This document shows, one piece after another, positions 39,966 through 50,738 of a stretch of DNA of 64,000 bases (position 1 is its first letter; every line of letters starts with the position of its first letter). Made by a program: the position numbers and the translations under genes. The stretch is from Clitopilus passeckerianus (taxonomy: Eukaryota; Basidiomycota; Agaricomycetes; Agaricales; Entolomataceae). The notes beneath the pieces are model-generated. The model worked only from the letters and a program-made list of their open reading frames with translations. It had not been told where the DNA came from and did no database searches. The stretch spans positions 62,001 to 126,000 of the forward strand of contig CALYLX010000030.1 in NCBI GenBank assembly GCA_944990035.1, given 5' to 3'.

Positions 39966-40895
39966 CTATAGAAGAAGTCTAGCAGTAGATCCTAGTTTTG
40001 GGTTTTTTGTCCGTTGTCTCCTTGTAAATTTCAGCCCTGCTACTCTGTTATCCTTTGGTGCATCTGAGAATGCATCATGGAAGGCCAGGAGTAGACCCAA
40101 TGAGTTCCGTAGTTTGTCAATTATCTCCAGAGTATCATGTTTGGGTCTATAACCTTTCCATTGCACCAAGTAATAGATGGTTTTCCTCTTGATCTTTGAG
40201 TCCAATATTGTTTCTACTTCATGTTCAAGTTCTCCTTCAACCTCAATTGGGAGAGATATGGGTTGTCAGTGGTTGGTGAACATGTCAATGGCCTGCTTTT
40301 CCAGCAAATTGATGTGGAATATATTGTGAATCAGTTTCATAGACCGGGGCAGTTCAAGTCAGTACACATGGGTCCTGTTTCATTTGATGATTTTGAAAGG
40401 TCCTAGTTTTTTTGCATCAAGCTTCTTTGTGGGTCATTTGGTCTAGATACTCTTTGCGTTCAGCCAGACCAAGGTTCCTTTTTCCCAATTGGGGATCAGA
40501 AGTCGTCGTGTGTCAGCAAACTTGGAGTAGGCTTTATTGGCTATGCGGATTTTGCTTTTAAGATACTCATGCAAGGACTGGAGGTTTTCTACAACTTGAT
40601 GAGCTTTGTGGGCTGAGATATTGTCAAGATTAATGATGAGTTAGAGGTGGTATTTTTTTTTGGCAAAGAAGGGAGACACTCCTCTAGTAGAGTGAGGGGT
40701 ATTATTATAAGTGAATTTGGTGATGGGTAATTGGGGTTGCCAGTTGTTCTGCTGATAATTGACAAACATTTGGAGGTACTGTTTGAGGATTTAATTTACT
40801 CTGTCTGTCTGTCTGTCTGTCTCTGGGTGGTAGGCAGTGCTCAGTTTTGAGCGGATGTCTAGTGATCTGCAGGGGTAACCCTGGAGTAGCCAAGC
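39966..40895 (-). pseudogene. Ty3/gypsy integrase C-terminus with chromodomain
   Basis: Minus strand in several frames: an integrase motif around DRQTDRQ (HPQTDGQTER in relatives), then PNVCQLSAEQLATPI, SAHKAHQVVENLQSLHEYL, WEKGTLVWLNAKSI, KKLDAKKLGPFKIIK, and a chromodomain YYLVQWKGYRPKHDTLEI near 40,190-40,130. The order is that of chromoviral integrases. Stops and shifts are frequent. The CTGT microsatellite at about 40,800-40,823 has expanded inside the TDGQT codons. Confidence 0.8.
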
Positions 40896-41096
40896 CTCAA
40901 CACTCACTCTTATCCACCAAAACCCCTACTCTTGCCAAAGAGTACAGGTAATCCGTTCCCATGGTCAAGGGTGCACTCATGGGTTGGATGGGTTCGAAAA
41001 CCTGTGAAGTCTCTCAAGAGATATAGCAATAGGCACAGAAATAACTTGAAAGCCGTAACATAATCTAGATACAAATTCAATACATCTATCTTATGT

Positions 41097-41198
41097 ACTT
41101 GACCATTTCCTCCACTGGTTTCCCATTTTTCTTGAGTTCAAGAAGCTTGGATGCAGCAACAATGTCACCAGCCTTAACGAGTTCAGACTTGTACCAGG
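41097..41198 (-). other. Coding-looking fragment of unknown origin
   Basis: Removing the solo LTR restores a minus-strand frame: LGAWYKSELVKAGDIVAAS then KLLELKKNGKPVEEMVKYI. It reads like a real protein segment, but I do not recognise the family. It may belong to an old retroelement or host gene. The surrounding 40,900-41,096 and 41,667-41,790 show nothing I can assign. Confidence 0.3.
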
Positions 41199-41661
41199 TG
41201 TTAAGCTAGTATCGCTACTCGCTTAAACAAGTATCAAGGGTTCAGCTGCTTAGTCTTCTACCAGCCTTTGTAGAGACAAGCGAGAGTAATCGAGCAAGTC
41301 AAAGTTAAAGCAAATAGCAATGTATAGGCTTTTAGGTCAAGCTGGGGAAGCAAGACCAAAAGCGTGAAAGTATTTATACAAGACTGATAGGGCTAAGGGT
41401 TGGGCATTGTGCAGCAATGCTGTGTAAGTAAAAATAAGTATGACTCAGAGCGAGTTGGGGTAAAAGTCACTATGAGTCATGATGAGTAAATATAGTACAA
41501 GTATCTCACGATTGTGAGAATACTGAATAATCAATGTAAGAGGGATGAGTAATGCACAGCACTGTAGAGTAATCAAGTAAATGTAAGTGGGCCGAAGTAG
41601 TAACAGTGAATTAGTAAGAAGGGAAAAAGAGTCCGGATGCGTATCCAAGGTAACTGTAACA
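41199..41661 (+). repeat. Solo LTR (463 bp) with 5-bp target duplication
   Basis: TGTTAAGCTAGTATCGC to GGTAACTGTAACA, flanked by CCAGG at 41,194-41,198 and 41,662-41,666. It is the same family as the LTR at 23,508, in opposite orientation. It has TGACTCA and TGAGTCA motifs near 41,441-41,483. No internal retrotransposon sequence is attached. Confidence 0.92.
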
Positions 41662-42845
41662 CCAGGCGCCAAGGCAAAGTAGTGATCAAGTCGACTCAGC
41701 CGATAGCTGATTGTGAATATGGGAGAGAAGAATATGTCCTTGAGAGAATGCATGCTTAACATCAACAGATGAAGCTAGAAAGGAGGGTAAGTATATTAAT
41801 TTAGCCTATTAGATGATGTGTTGTCGACTCATCTGGGATGCAGCGATAGTCCAACACCATTCTGGAAAGGCATGGATAGAGTTTCTGCTTTAATTTCCAC
41901 CACCCAATCACATCATAGACCTTCTTATGTTTCTCTTCAAGGTATGCTGTAAGTTCGTTGGCAATGGGAGCAGATGCAGCGTCGGCGAGATTAGAGAGGT
42001 CATCAAACATATTTGAGGGCTCAAAGCCTGGCTCAAATAGCTCAGTATTGCAACACATCAGTGAAGAACCAAAAGGTAAATACCTGGGAGCCTTGAAGTA
42101 TTGCTGGCTCCTCAACGTTCATCTCAGCGTAAACTCACTTGAATTTCTTCTCAAGGATGTCTGTCGTGTCCTTGATCTAGTTGTTAGGCCATTCAGCCTT
42201 CTGAAAATATCCCAACTTGTACGAGGGGTGAAGAACTATAAACATTGAGTTACAGTAGAATGCATATAAGAAAAGGTAGTGAGGCTCACTTGTGGCGATT
42301 CTGTAACATCAGACAGATTTATAAGAATGCTAGTAGTGGTCAAGGGGTTTGGCGCCAACAGCAAGAGCGGCCCTAATCAAAGGTAGATATTTTGATCCTG
42401 TGGCATTGGTAGCCAAAACTTCATTGATCTTGTCCATGGCTGATAAAACTTTTGTAGTGTTTAATTCTGCCTTTGAAAATGGCATTGTTGCCGTCTTGAA
42501 AACCTGTGCTTTTCTCAGGATTAAGGAAAGAGAATAAAACAATAAAACTCACCTCAAGAACCTTGCATAATTGAGCTATTATTTTCCAGTCTTCCTTACT
42601 CATCTCTTACTCCTGAAGTTTGAACTTTCAATTCAATGTCAATTTGTCAATGGCAGCGCAATATCGCACTGCAAATTTCCACATATTATATGCCAAGTTC
42701 CACCAAGTCTTCACATCTTGTGGAATCATCCAAGAAGCAAGTTTGAGGTGAGTCAGAATCTTGAACCATTCCGAGAGAGCGAGTGTAGATGAATTCTTGA
42801 CCGTGAACAAGATTTTGCAAATCTAAGGGATTGGTGGTTAGCTTA

Positions 42846-44464
42846 CAGTGACTCAAACAATTGTCCCAATGTTTCACACTTTTTGAGTGTTTGGTTAATA
42901 ACTTTAGACCAAGTACAAATAATACCAAAATGTAGGTGCATATCTAAAAGCTTTTGATCCCAGCTTCTAGAATATATAAAAATATTATAACTCCGATCAT
43001 AACTGATGGAGATATAGTGCAAACAAAACAGAGAACATTGGGAAAATTATTTGGCTAGGTCCCTGAAATATACAAAATAAAGCAATTAGTACTTGGTATT
43101 GCCTCCCTTGGCCTTGAGTACTGCACCTATCCTTCTAGGAATACTTTCAATTAAGTTCTGACATACTTCTGCTGGTATATCCTCCCACACAGCTGCAACT
43201 CTCTCCCAAACCTTTCAGACTCCCTTAGCATGAGTTGGATGTTCATTAAGCTTTCGTTTGATATATTTCCAGAGGTGTTCAATAGGGTTTAGGTTAGGGG
43301 ATTGTGCAGGCCAATCTAGAAGATCAATATCATTTGTCCTCCATCCACTCTCAGACTACATTAGATGTGTGCTTGGGGTCGTTGTTCTGCTGGAAAATCC
43401 CATTGTCTTCTGGAATGTCCAAATTCTCCATGCTGACAAGAAGCTGGGTGTCCAAAATATCCCAATACTGGAAGCGGTCCATGATACCCTCAATTTCTGA
43501 AAGTTGCACAACTCCATTCCACCCCATACAGCCCCATACCATGATGTTTCCTCCACCATGTTTTACTGTTTTTTTGACTTCTCTTAGAATCAGGCCCTGG
43601 CCCTTCTGTTTCCATGTCCATTTCCTTCCATCTGACCCAATCCTATTGATCTTGGTCTCATCTGACCATACCACCCTTTTCCAGTCCTCCACAGTCCATT
43701 CCTTGTACTTGTGGCACCAAGCTACTCGTGCACTTCTTTGTTTAGCAGTAAACAATGGCTTTGGCTTCAACACAACGGCATAGAAATTGTTTTTCTTGAG
43801 TACGTTTCTGACTGTTGGTGAGGAGATAGGATTGGAGATAATGGTGTTGATGTGTTTGGTGACCTGCACAGCGTTAAGAGACTTGCCAGTGTTGAGTTGT
43901 GCCATAATAGCCCGTTCATCAGTAGAAGAAAGCTTGGTGGGGCGGCCAGAGGAGAGGCTAGAGCAGTTGGGACAGGTTTTTTGAAGTACCCTAGAGACAG
44001 TAGACTTGCCCACATTGAGTTTGGAGGCAATAGCACAAATAGAGTATTGATTAAAAGCTAGAGCAATGATATTTTCCTTTTGAGCAAAAGGAATAGGGTG
44101 CATGGTGGATTATGAGAAATTTAGAGCATTTCAGCTGCTTATATGTATGGCCAGCACTGCCATATGGCTGTGGTGTATAGCCTCATAGGCTATACTGCAC
44201 TGCCAAAGGCTATGCGCACTGCAATAAGGCTGTTCTGGTATTTCTGAGGCACAGCCAAATAATTGTCCCAATGTTTCTCTGTTTTATTTGCACTATATCT
44301 CCATCGGTTTTGATCGGAGTTATAATATTTCTATATATTCTAGAAGCTGGGATCAAATGCTTTTAGATATATACCTACACTTTAGCGTTATTTGTACTTG
44401 GTCTAAAGTTATTAACCAAACACTCAAAAAGTGCGAAACATTGGGACAATTGTTTGAGTCACTG
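42846..44464 (-). mobile_element. T1: Tc1-like transposon (1,619 bp) inside a hAT intron
   Basis: The ends read CAGTGACTCAAACAATTGTC and its inverse, with inverted repeats of about 200 bp and TA flanks at 42,844-45 and 44,465-66. Removing it restores a 52-nt intron of the hAT gene (donor at 44,495, acceptor at 42,823), with the insertion 29 nt after the donor. It encodes a nearly complete transposase on the minus strand. Confidence 0.92.
43085..44103 (-). pseudogene. T1 Tc1 transposase, one frameshift and mutated active site
   Basis: Starts MHPIPFAQKENIIALAFNQY. It has a helix-turn-helix (YSICAIASKLNVGKSTVSRV, GRPTKLS), the first catalytic Asp in VVWSDETKINRIG, and GGGNIMVWGCMGWNGVVQL. The second motif reads FQQNNDPKHTSN where the twin family T2 has FQQDNDPKHTSN, so the catalytic Asp is Asn. 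A stop and 1-nt shift follow near 43,350. WPAQSPNLNPIEHLW supplies the Glu, 34 residues on (DD34E spacing), and the end is AKGGNTKY. The frame downstream has one more stop. Confidence 0.88.
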
Positions 44465-45905
44465 TATGTCAGTGGACCAAAGATGGACAACTTACTTTGT
44501 TGAGCATCGCTCAAACAGGTTGGATGGACTCTGCTACTTCATCATCACCATCTTCTGAAAGCTTGTCAAGACTTCTATCATCCTTGTTTTCACAATCCAG
44601 GCTCTCTTCAAGCTTTGCCAATCCCTCCTTGGCCTCACTTGAACCTTTTGACCCATCAAACTGCCAGATTATCACCTTTGCAACAAGATTCAAAATGTGA
44701 AGGAAGCATCCAACACGTGCTTTCTCTACACAAAAGGCTGGGAGAAACTGAACCAGCTTTACTGTTATTTTATCGTTTGAAGATGTGTTGTCGCAAGTTA
44801 TAGAGAGAATCCACGTTGATATAATGGTGAGCTCAGATATGAATCATTTTGGTCTTCCAAAGCTTACTTTGTGATCAGTTCTATAGTCTTTCAGGATGTC
44901 GGAGAAGGTCTGTGCTAGGTTTACCCCAGAATGTGATTTTTCTACCTCAACGATGTTGAGCAGGAAGGAGATAGGTACGCTGTTCTTTGCCAAATCCACT
45001 GTAATCACAACATAAGCCTTATGATTGGTAGAGGTCCATCCATCAGTCCTGAAGCTCAAAGCACCATTGTAGTCCTACTTGATCGTTAATAGGTGCTCAT
45101 GCCAAGGAATACATGACCAACCTGTAAGATTTACGCAATTCATGCCTTTGTCTTCTAAAAGACATCCTTGACATTGCACACTATGGTGGGGACTAAAAAG
45201 ATATGATATACATGTAATAGATGCCTGGTCTTTATCAAGCAGTGGAAGCCTTTATCTTCCACAATTGAGAAAGGCCGCATTGACTCTGCAACCCACTTCA
45301 TGATCTCTGCCCTGCACGACAATGGTTATATGGTGATGAAAAGACCAATGCATAAGTCCACCTACCAACTCTCCTCTGATGTATGCTGGCAGTGCATGTA
45401 GCTGACTACCCCTTTCTTTTCCAGATTTGAGAACATCGCAGCAATATTCCCATTCGGCATGTTTTTGAGCTTCTCCACTGCCTCTCACATCTAATGAAGA
45501 TCCTTGATCTCATACGCCTTTGAAAATGCCTTCTTGCCCCAACACTTCTTCACACGGTTCTGTAAATTTGAGGTAGATCCCTTGTCGTTCATATCAAGAT
45601 ACTGCCTAATCTTGTGATTGCACCCAACAGTAGCACATTTGAAAACATGGGATCGTCAGCCATTCACATTCTCAATAGTGGGGATTGTCTTGTAGAAGCT
45701 GTAAATAGATGAGTCCCAGCCTTCCATTAATCGAGCTGAACCACTACTAAGCCAATATTCTCAATATAGATGACCATACACATCTATCTCTGCCTCTGCT
45801 GTCTTGGTTTGAGGAGGGGATGAGCCCTTCCCAGCTGTGCTTGCCTTCGATCCTTTTGCTGTGGCTGCTGATTCAGCTTTCTTCCCTGCCCTGCCCTATC
45901 TGGTT

Positions 45906-48725
45906 TTTCCAAGGTTAATTCTATTTTTCTCTAGTCAATGTCTGGATTGACTTGTCATAGCCAGGTTAGTCCAAGAACTGTTGGTATGGAGGGATGCAGC
46001 TTGGTGATTAGAAATTCGAGTTTTTGATGGCTGGTTCCCCCAAAAATGGGGTTCAGTGTGACTCTTTTGGTGACCATCTGTGTTGGGCTCTTGCCATCAA
46101 ATGGGAATAGATGGACAGGTTCCTTGAGTTTGGTAGTCTCAAGCCCTAGTTGTATTTCCCATTCCTGGTCTACAAAGTTGTAGGGCATGCCACTGTTGAT
46201 AAAAGTAGCGAATTCCTGTTGGTGTTTGGCTAGTGTTGTGTTAAAGAGAAATGAATGTGTTTCTTCTAAGGCTAGGGGTCTTGGTGGTTGGGAACTTGGT
46301 TGTTTGGTGGTTTTAATCTCTCTCTGCTCAGGTGCAAACCCCCAGGTGGCGTAGTATGGGATTGAGAAGGCTATGGCTACTAACAGCCAAGCAGTGCGTT
46401 CAAATGACATTGTTAACTCTTCCCAATTTATCTGGGGGTTGGCCTGTTGTAGCCATAGCACGCCTAGTACAATTTCAGCATTTGGGTGGAGGGTTGTGCA
46501 TAGGAAGGTGGCTTTGTATTTCAGTCCATTTTCCAGAGTGTATCTGAGTAGAGAATTCTATGGCACCTGTGTCAGTGGGTTCTCCATCAAATAGAAGTAG
46601 TTTAATAGGCTTCTTGAGAGGCTTGAGTTTTAGGTTGAGGGTTTGGGTGGTTTCTTTGTTGATGAAATTGTCCGTAGTGCCACTGTCTACTAGCGCTGAG
46701 GTGCCTCTACTTTGCTCTATAATAGTGGCATTCAGGTAGAAGGCTTAGGAATGTTGAGAGGATAGTGTGGCTGTTGGTTCTTCTGAGGGTTTTGAAATTA
46801 CCACTCAGAAGTATGTGCTCGGGGGGTGTTCATTCAGATTCAGGGTTTCCCATCTATTTCCTGAATTGGGAGTTCATTTCTCTGGCCTTGGTTGTTGTTT
46901 GGGTTGGGTTTTTCATTTTCATTAAACTCCCCTTGAAAGTTGAAGTCCTCTCCTTCCAAGATGAAAACAGCTCATCTCATGATATTGCTTTTGTATGCCT
47001 TGGGGCAGTCTTGAACGTAGTGGCCTTTCTGTCCACATAGCATGCATAGTCCCTCCCTCTAATGTCTTTCCTTTTCTTTGGAGGGAACTTTTATTCAAGC
47101 CGGTTCCTTTTTCAGTGCTACAGCTTAAAAAAAGGCATTGTTGTCAGGGTTTGTGGCCTCTTCTTCTTTTATAGAATTTAGACAACAATTCACGGAGCTG
47201 CTGGTGTTTGCAAATTTTGCTTGGGGGTCACTTTCAGAGCCTGAGTTTCTGTAGTTCTGGTAGTTTCCTCCCAATCGACCGTGTTGGGTCTGACCTCTTT
47301 CGTAACTACTTCTCCAGTATTTTTGGGTACTTTGTTCTGCCACTTCTTCCTAGTGTTTCTGGTTGATTCGGGCAGCCAGTTGGCATAGATTCTGGTAGGT
47401 TTCCGTGTGGGATACATATTAGAATGAGAATGTCGTGAATTTGTTTGGATAAGGATCTTTTTTAACTCAGAGCATAATGCTCTTTTTCCCCAGTCTGTCT
47501 CAAATGCTTCAGCTTCAAATTTCACAATCTATTGCATCAGAAAAATGTTCTACAGCTTAGTCTCTACTTAGGCTGCTTACTCAATGCTTGGACTATACTA
47601 AGCATTGAATAAGCAGTCCAAGTAATGACTAAGCTGTAGAACATTTTTCTAATATGGGAGAATTGGTTATCATGATGAACATTTGTTGCATTGCAGATTT
47701 GGCTTTCAGCTTCCTATTAGCTAGTCCAAACATTCTTCTAAATTCTTCCTCAAAAGTGTCCCACTCGCATAGGGCTAAATAGTTCTGATTCCACATGAGT
47801 AAGTTGATGAGGTGGTTCTGGGCGATGTCCTTGAGGTATGATATGACAAAGGAAACTCAATGTTTCTCTAGTTGGAAGGTGGTAGGTTTTGCATGGAAGT
47901 TGATAAGACACTCTGTGATGAATGCCCTCCCCTTTCGGGGGTCTTTTCCCATAAAAGGTTCAGGTTTCCTCACATCCAATTTTGATTCTAAATTGAGGAG
48001 AGTTCGATCCTCATTTGTTTGTTGTATTTGTCTGCTTTCAACTTCAAAATCACTGCCTATATTCCCTGCTAAGATTTTTCTGTTGAGTGGCCCTCTAGGA
48101 GGTTTGTCAGCCCTTCCCCACTTGTCGAGGGCACTACCTCCTAGAGGCCTTCTACCTGGGAGTCCACCATATGGTGGCCAGTCTCCTAGTGGTCTTCTGT
48201 AACGAGGCCATCCTCCTGGTGGTCTATTTCCATTGGGTCCTCCTCCTGAAGGACCTTTGAAGTTTCTTAGGGGTCCACCACTGTCCTGGTTTCTATAAGG
48301 AGGATTTCCTCTGGGCAGATCACTGTTTTCCCCTAAAAGAAACCAGCTATCATTCCTTGGGGAAGTTGGCCCACTGGTCCAATTTACAAACAGATATTAA
48401 TCCCATTCATTCTCCAGGTGGCCAAGTTGGGTTTGCGGGTAGGAAAAGCCATGCATTTGGTTGGCATAGTGCAGTTGATTTGTTCTTCCCAGATGAGATG
48501 GCTTGTACTCTTGGAAAAAGGTCCTTTAGCATAGGTTTAGTTCTCTTTGCCAAGGGTTCGCAAAATGCTGATTGGGTTGTGGCAGTATTGGACCAGGTGG
48601 TTCTGATCAGATTCTTGATGGGACCCTGGGTGTTGATAGAGTGCGTACAGGTCCTGCTGTAGCAACGGGTTGGGCCACTCGCTGGATTTCTGGGTCTGTT
48701 ACATATTCAAGGCTTGGGGAGCGAG
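45906..48725 (-). pseudogene. Ty3/gypsy gag and tandem protease-like region, decayed
   Basis: Minus strand from about 48,725: an N-terminal gag stretch with a Gly/Pro-rich tract (SGGGPNGNRPPGGWPRYRR, near 48,250-48,080), a retrotransposon gag core (ESKLDVRKPEPFMGKDPRKG, FAKPTTFQLEK-like, FEEEFRRMFGLANRKLKAKS), and a basic linker. A retropepsin unit ALVDSGTTDNFINKETTQTL (46,720-46,660) reaches VLWLQQANPQINWEE (46,460). A second unit, TFINSGMPYNFVDQEWEIQL, reaches PTVLGLTWL (45,955). No RT is attached; hAT B sequence follows. Frame breaks are frequent and a small foldback MITE lies at 47,537-47,652. Confidence 0.72.
47537..47652. mobile_element. 115-bp foldback MITE in the gypsy gag region
   Basis: Outer arms AGAAAAATGTTCTACAGC and its inverse (47,539-47,562 with 47,627-47,650) match for 24 bp. 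An inner hairpin GGCTGCTTACTCAATGCTT pairs imperfectly with AAGCATTGAATAAGCAGTCC. Almost the whole sequence folds on itself. It has no ORF and no duplication I can be sure of. Confidence 0.7.
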
Positions 48726-48874
48726 TGTTGGAATATTGACGCATCTGGACATGTGACACATCACATGATATCACCTGACATGGCATGTGACTAGGGTCTA
48801 GGGTTATTCCGTGACTCATATGATATGTCATACATTGCGTCATATATGACTTTATTATACACCATTATTACTAT
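48726..48874 (+). repeat. Copia-family LTR 5' fragment
   Basis: TGTTGGAATATTGACGCATC onward matches the LTR at 56,352 for about 150 bp, up to ...ATTACTATA, where the Tc1 element T2a joins. It is in plus orientation, opposite to the copia fragment on the other side of T2a, so the junction is rearranged. Confidence 0.8.
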
Positions 48875-50495
48875 AGTGACTCAAACAATTGTCCGGATGT
48901 TTCGCACTTTTTGAGTATTTGCTTAATAGCTTTTGCTATACTAAGGTTTGAATTATAGTGTTGGTACATAAAACAAAGCATTTGATCTCTGCTACAAGAA
49001 TATATAAAGGTTACGTAATCCGGATCAAAGCCCGTTGAGATATAGTAGAAACAAGTCAGAGATACATTTGGACAATTATTTGACTATGTACATTAGATAT
49101 ATAAAATTCAGCCATTAGTACTTGGTATTGCCTCCCTTTGCATTAAAGACTGCTTCTATCCTTCTGGTCATACTTTCTATTAAGTTCTGACACACCTCTG
49201 GTGGTATATTCTCTCATACCTCTGCAACTCTCTCCCAAACTTCAAAAACCCCCTTAGCGTAAGTTGGATATTCATTAAGCTTTCTTTTGATATGGTCCCA
49301 GAGGTGTTCTATAGGGTTGAGGTCAGGAGACTGTGCTGGCCAGTCTGGGAGGTCAATATCATTGTCTTCCATCCACACCCGGACCACATTAGAGGTGTGC
49401 TTGGGGTCGTTGTCCTGCTGGAAAATTCTTTTGTCCTCGGGAATGTCCAAATTCTCCATGCTGACCAGCAGCTGCTGGTCCAAAATGTTCCGATATTGGA
49501 AGCGGTCCATAATGCCCTCAGCCTCTGCAAGTTGCCCCACTCCATTCCACCCCATACACCCCCATACCATGATGCTTCCTCCTCCATGTTTAACCGTTTT
49601 TTTTATCTCCCTAGGAATAAGGCCCTGGCCCTTCTGTTTCCATGTCCATTTCCTTCCATCTGACCCAATTCTATTGATCTTGGTCTCATCTGACCATACC
49701 ACCCTCTTCCAGTCCTCTACAGTGCGTTCCTTGTGCTTGTGGCACTATGCTACGCGCGCCTTTTTTTGAGCAGAAGTAAGCAAGGGCTTTGGCTTCAACA
49801 CAACAGCATAGAAATCATTTTTCTTGAGTACATTTCTAACTGTTTGCGGGGAGGCAGTGTTGGAAATGATGGTGTTAATGTGTTTGGTGACCTGCACAGC
49901 ATTAGTGTGCATCTGCCATGGTTGAATTGTGCCAGAACAGCTCGTTTATCAGTAGGGGTGAGCTTAGAAGGGCAGCCAGAAGAAGGTTTAGAGCAGTTGG
50001 GACAGATTTCTTGAAGCACTGTAGCCACAGTAGACTTGCCTACATTGAGTTTGGAGGCAATAGACCAGACAGAGTAATTGATAGAAGCCAGAGAAATAAT
50101 GTTTTCCTTCTGAGCAGATGGAATAGGCCGTATGGTAAATTGTGGGGATCTGATAGCATTTCAGCTGCTTATATGTATTGCAAACACAGCCATATGGCTG
50201 TAGTGCATAGCCTCTAAGGCTGTGCTACACTGCCAAGGGCTATGCACACTGCAATTGGGCTGTGTCTGTGTTTCTAGAAGCACAGTCAAATAATTGTCCA
50301 GATGTATCTCTGACTTGTTTCTACTATATCTAAACGGACCTTGATCCGAATTACGTAACTTTTATATATTCTTGTAGCAGAGATCAAATGCTTTGTTTTA
50401 TGTACCAACACTATAACTCAAACTTTAGTATAGCAAAAGTTATTAAGCAAATACTCAAAAAGTGCGAAACATCCGGATAATTGTTTGAGTCACTG
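48875..50495 (-). mobile_element. T2a: Tc1-like transposon, inverted duplicate of T2b
   Basis: About 1.62 kb with CAGTGACTCAAAC-type ends (the first base is lost on the left, A at 48,875) and inverted repeats of about 220 bp. It is nearly identical to T2b at 59,523-61,142, including the same stop and frameshift in its transposase. The right flank (TGTCA-TA and copia 3' sequence, inverted) is the same as the left flank of T2b. Confidence 0.9.
49110..50130 (-). pseudogene. T2a Tc1 transposase with shared disabling mutations
   Basis: Helix-turn-helix NVGKSTVATVLQEICPNC and SSGCPSKLTPTDKRAVL, a frameshift after AQFNHGRCTLMLC, FYAVVLKPKPLLTSAQKKAR, a stop (RVA-stop-CHKHK), then a clean 162-codon frame 49,702-49,214 with WSDETKINRIG, FQQDNDPKHTSN and DLNPIEHLWDHIK. 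The DD34E residues are intact. A last stop precedes the end AKGGNTKY. Not functional as it stands. Confidence 0.9.
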
Positions 50496-50738
50496 TATGA
50501 CATATCATATGAGTCATGGAATAACCCTAGACCCTAGTCACATGCTGTGTCAGGTGATATCGCGGTCACATGTCCAGACACGTCAATATTCCAACACACC
50601 CCCATGAAGATGAAGAAACTTGTCTAAGTCTTCACAGATTGACGATAGAATTCTAATCCCAGATTAGATCTATGTCACACAAACTTGATCTTATCCAAAT
50701 TCTTGGTAAGCAAGTCAGCTGTGTTTTCTTCATTCAAA
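50496..50738 (-). pseudogene. Copia 3' end (LTR start and RNase H tail), inverted
   Basis: The minus strand reads ENTADLLTKNLDKIKFV-stop, the purine tract and TGTTGGAATATTGACGTGTC of the copia element, matching 59,288-59,520. Together with T2a it forms an inverted duplication of the copia end. It abuts the CENP-B-type transposase at about 50,739. Confidence 0.85.

Larger units (their letters stand above)
41790..45905 (-). pseudogene. hAT transposase B (BED-finger type), split by T1
   Basis: Reading right to left: a Ser/Thr/Lys-rich start, a BED-like zinc finger (CATVGCNHKIRQYLDMNDK, then NLQNRVKKCW), AESMRPFSIVEDKGFHCLIK, the catalytic region MSFRTDGWTSTNHKAYVVIT and EVEKSHSGVNLAQTFSDIL (45,059-44,850), VLNLVAKVIIWQFDGS-like (44,693), then T1 in a 52-nt intron, DVKTWWNLAYNMWKFA, FKTATMPFSKAELNTTK, and the start of the dimerisation domain KVYDVIGWWKLKQKLYPCLS. 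It is truncated before the end of that domain at about 41,800. Multiple stops and shifts make it inactive. Its parts otherwise follow the normal hAT order. Confidence 0.82.

Noticed and set aside
40800..40823. The CTGT repeat as an independent regulatory or structural element
   Set aside because: It falls within the codons of the gypsy integrase TDGQT motif and is better explained as microsatellite expansion in a dead gene.
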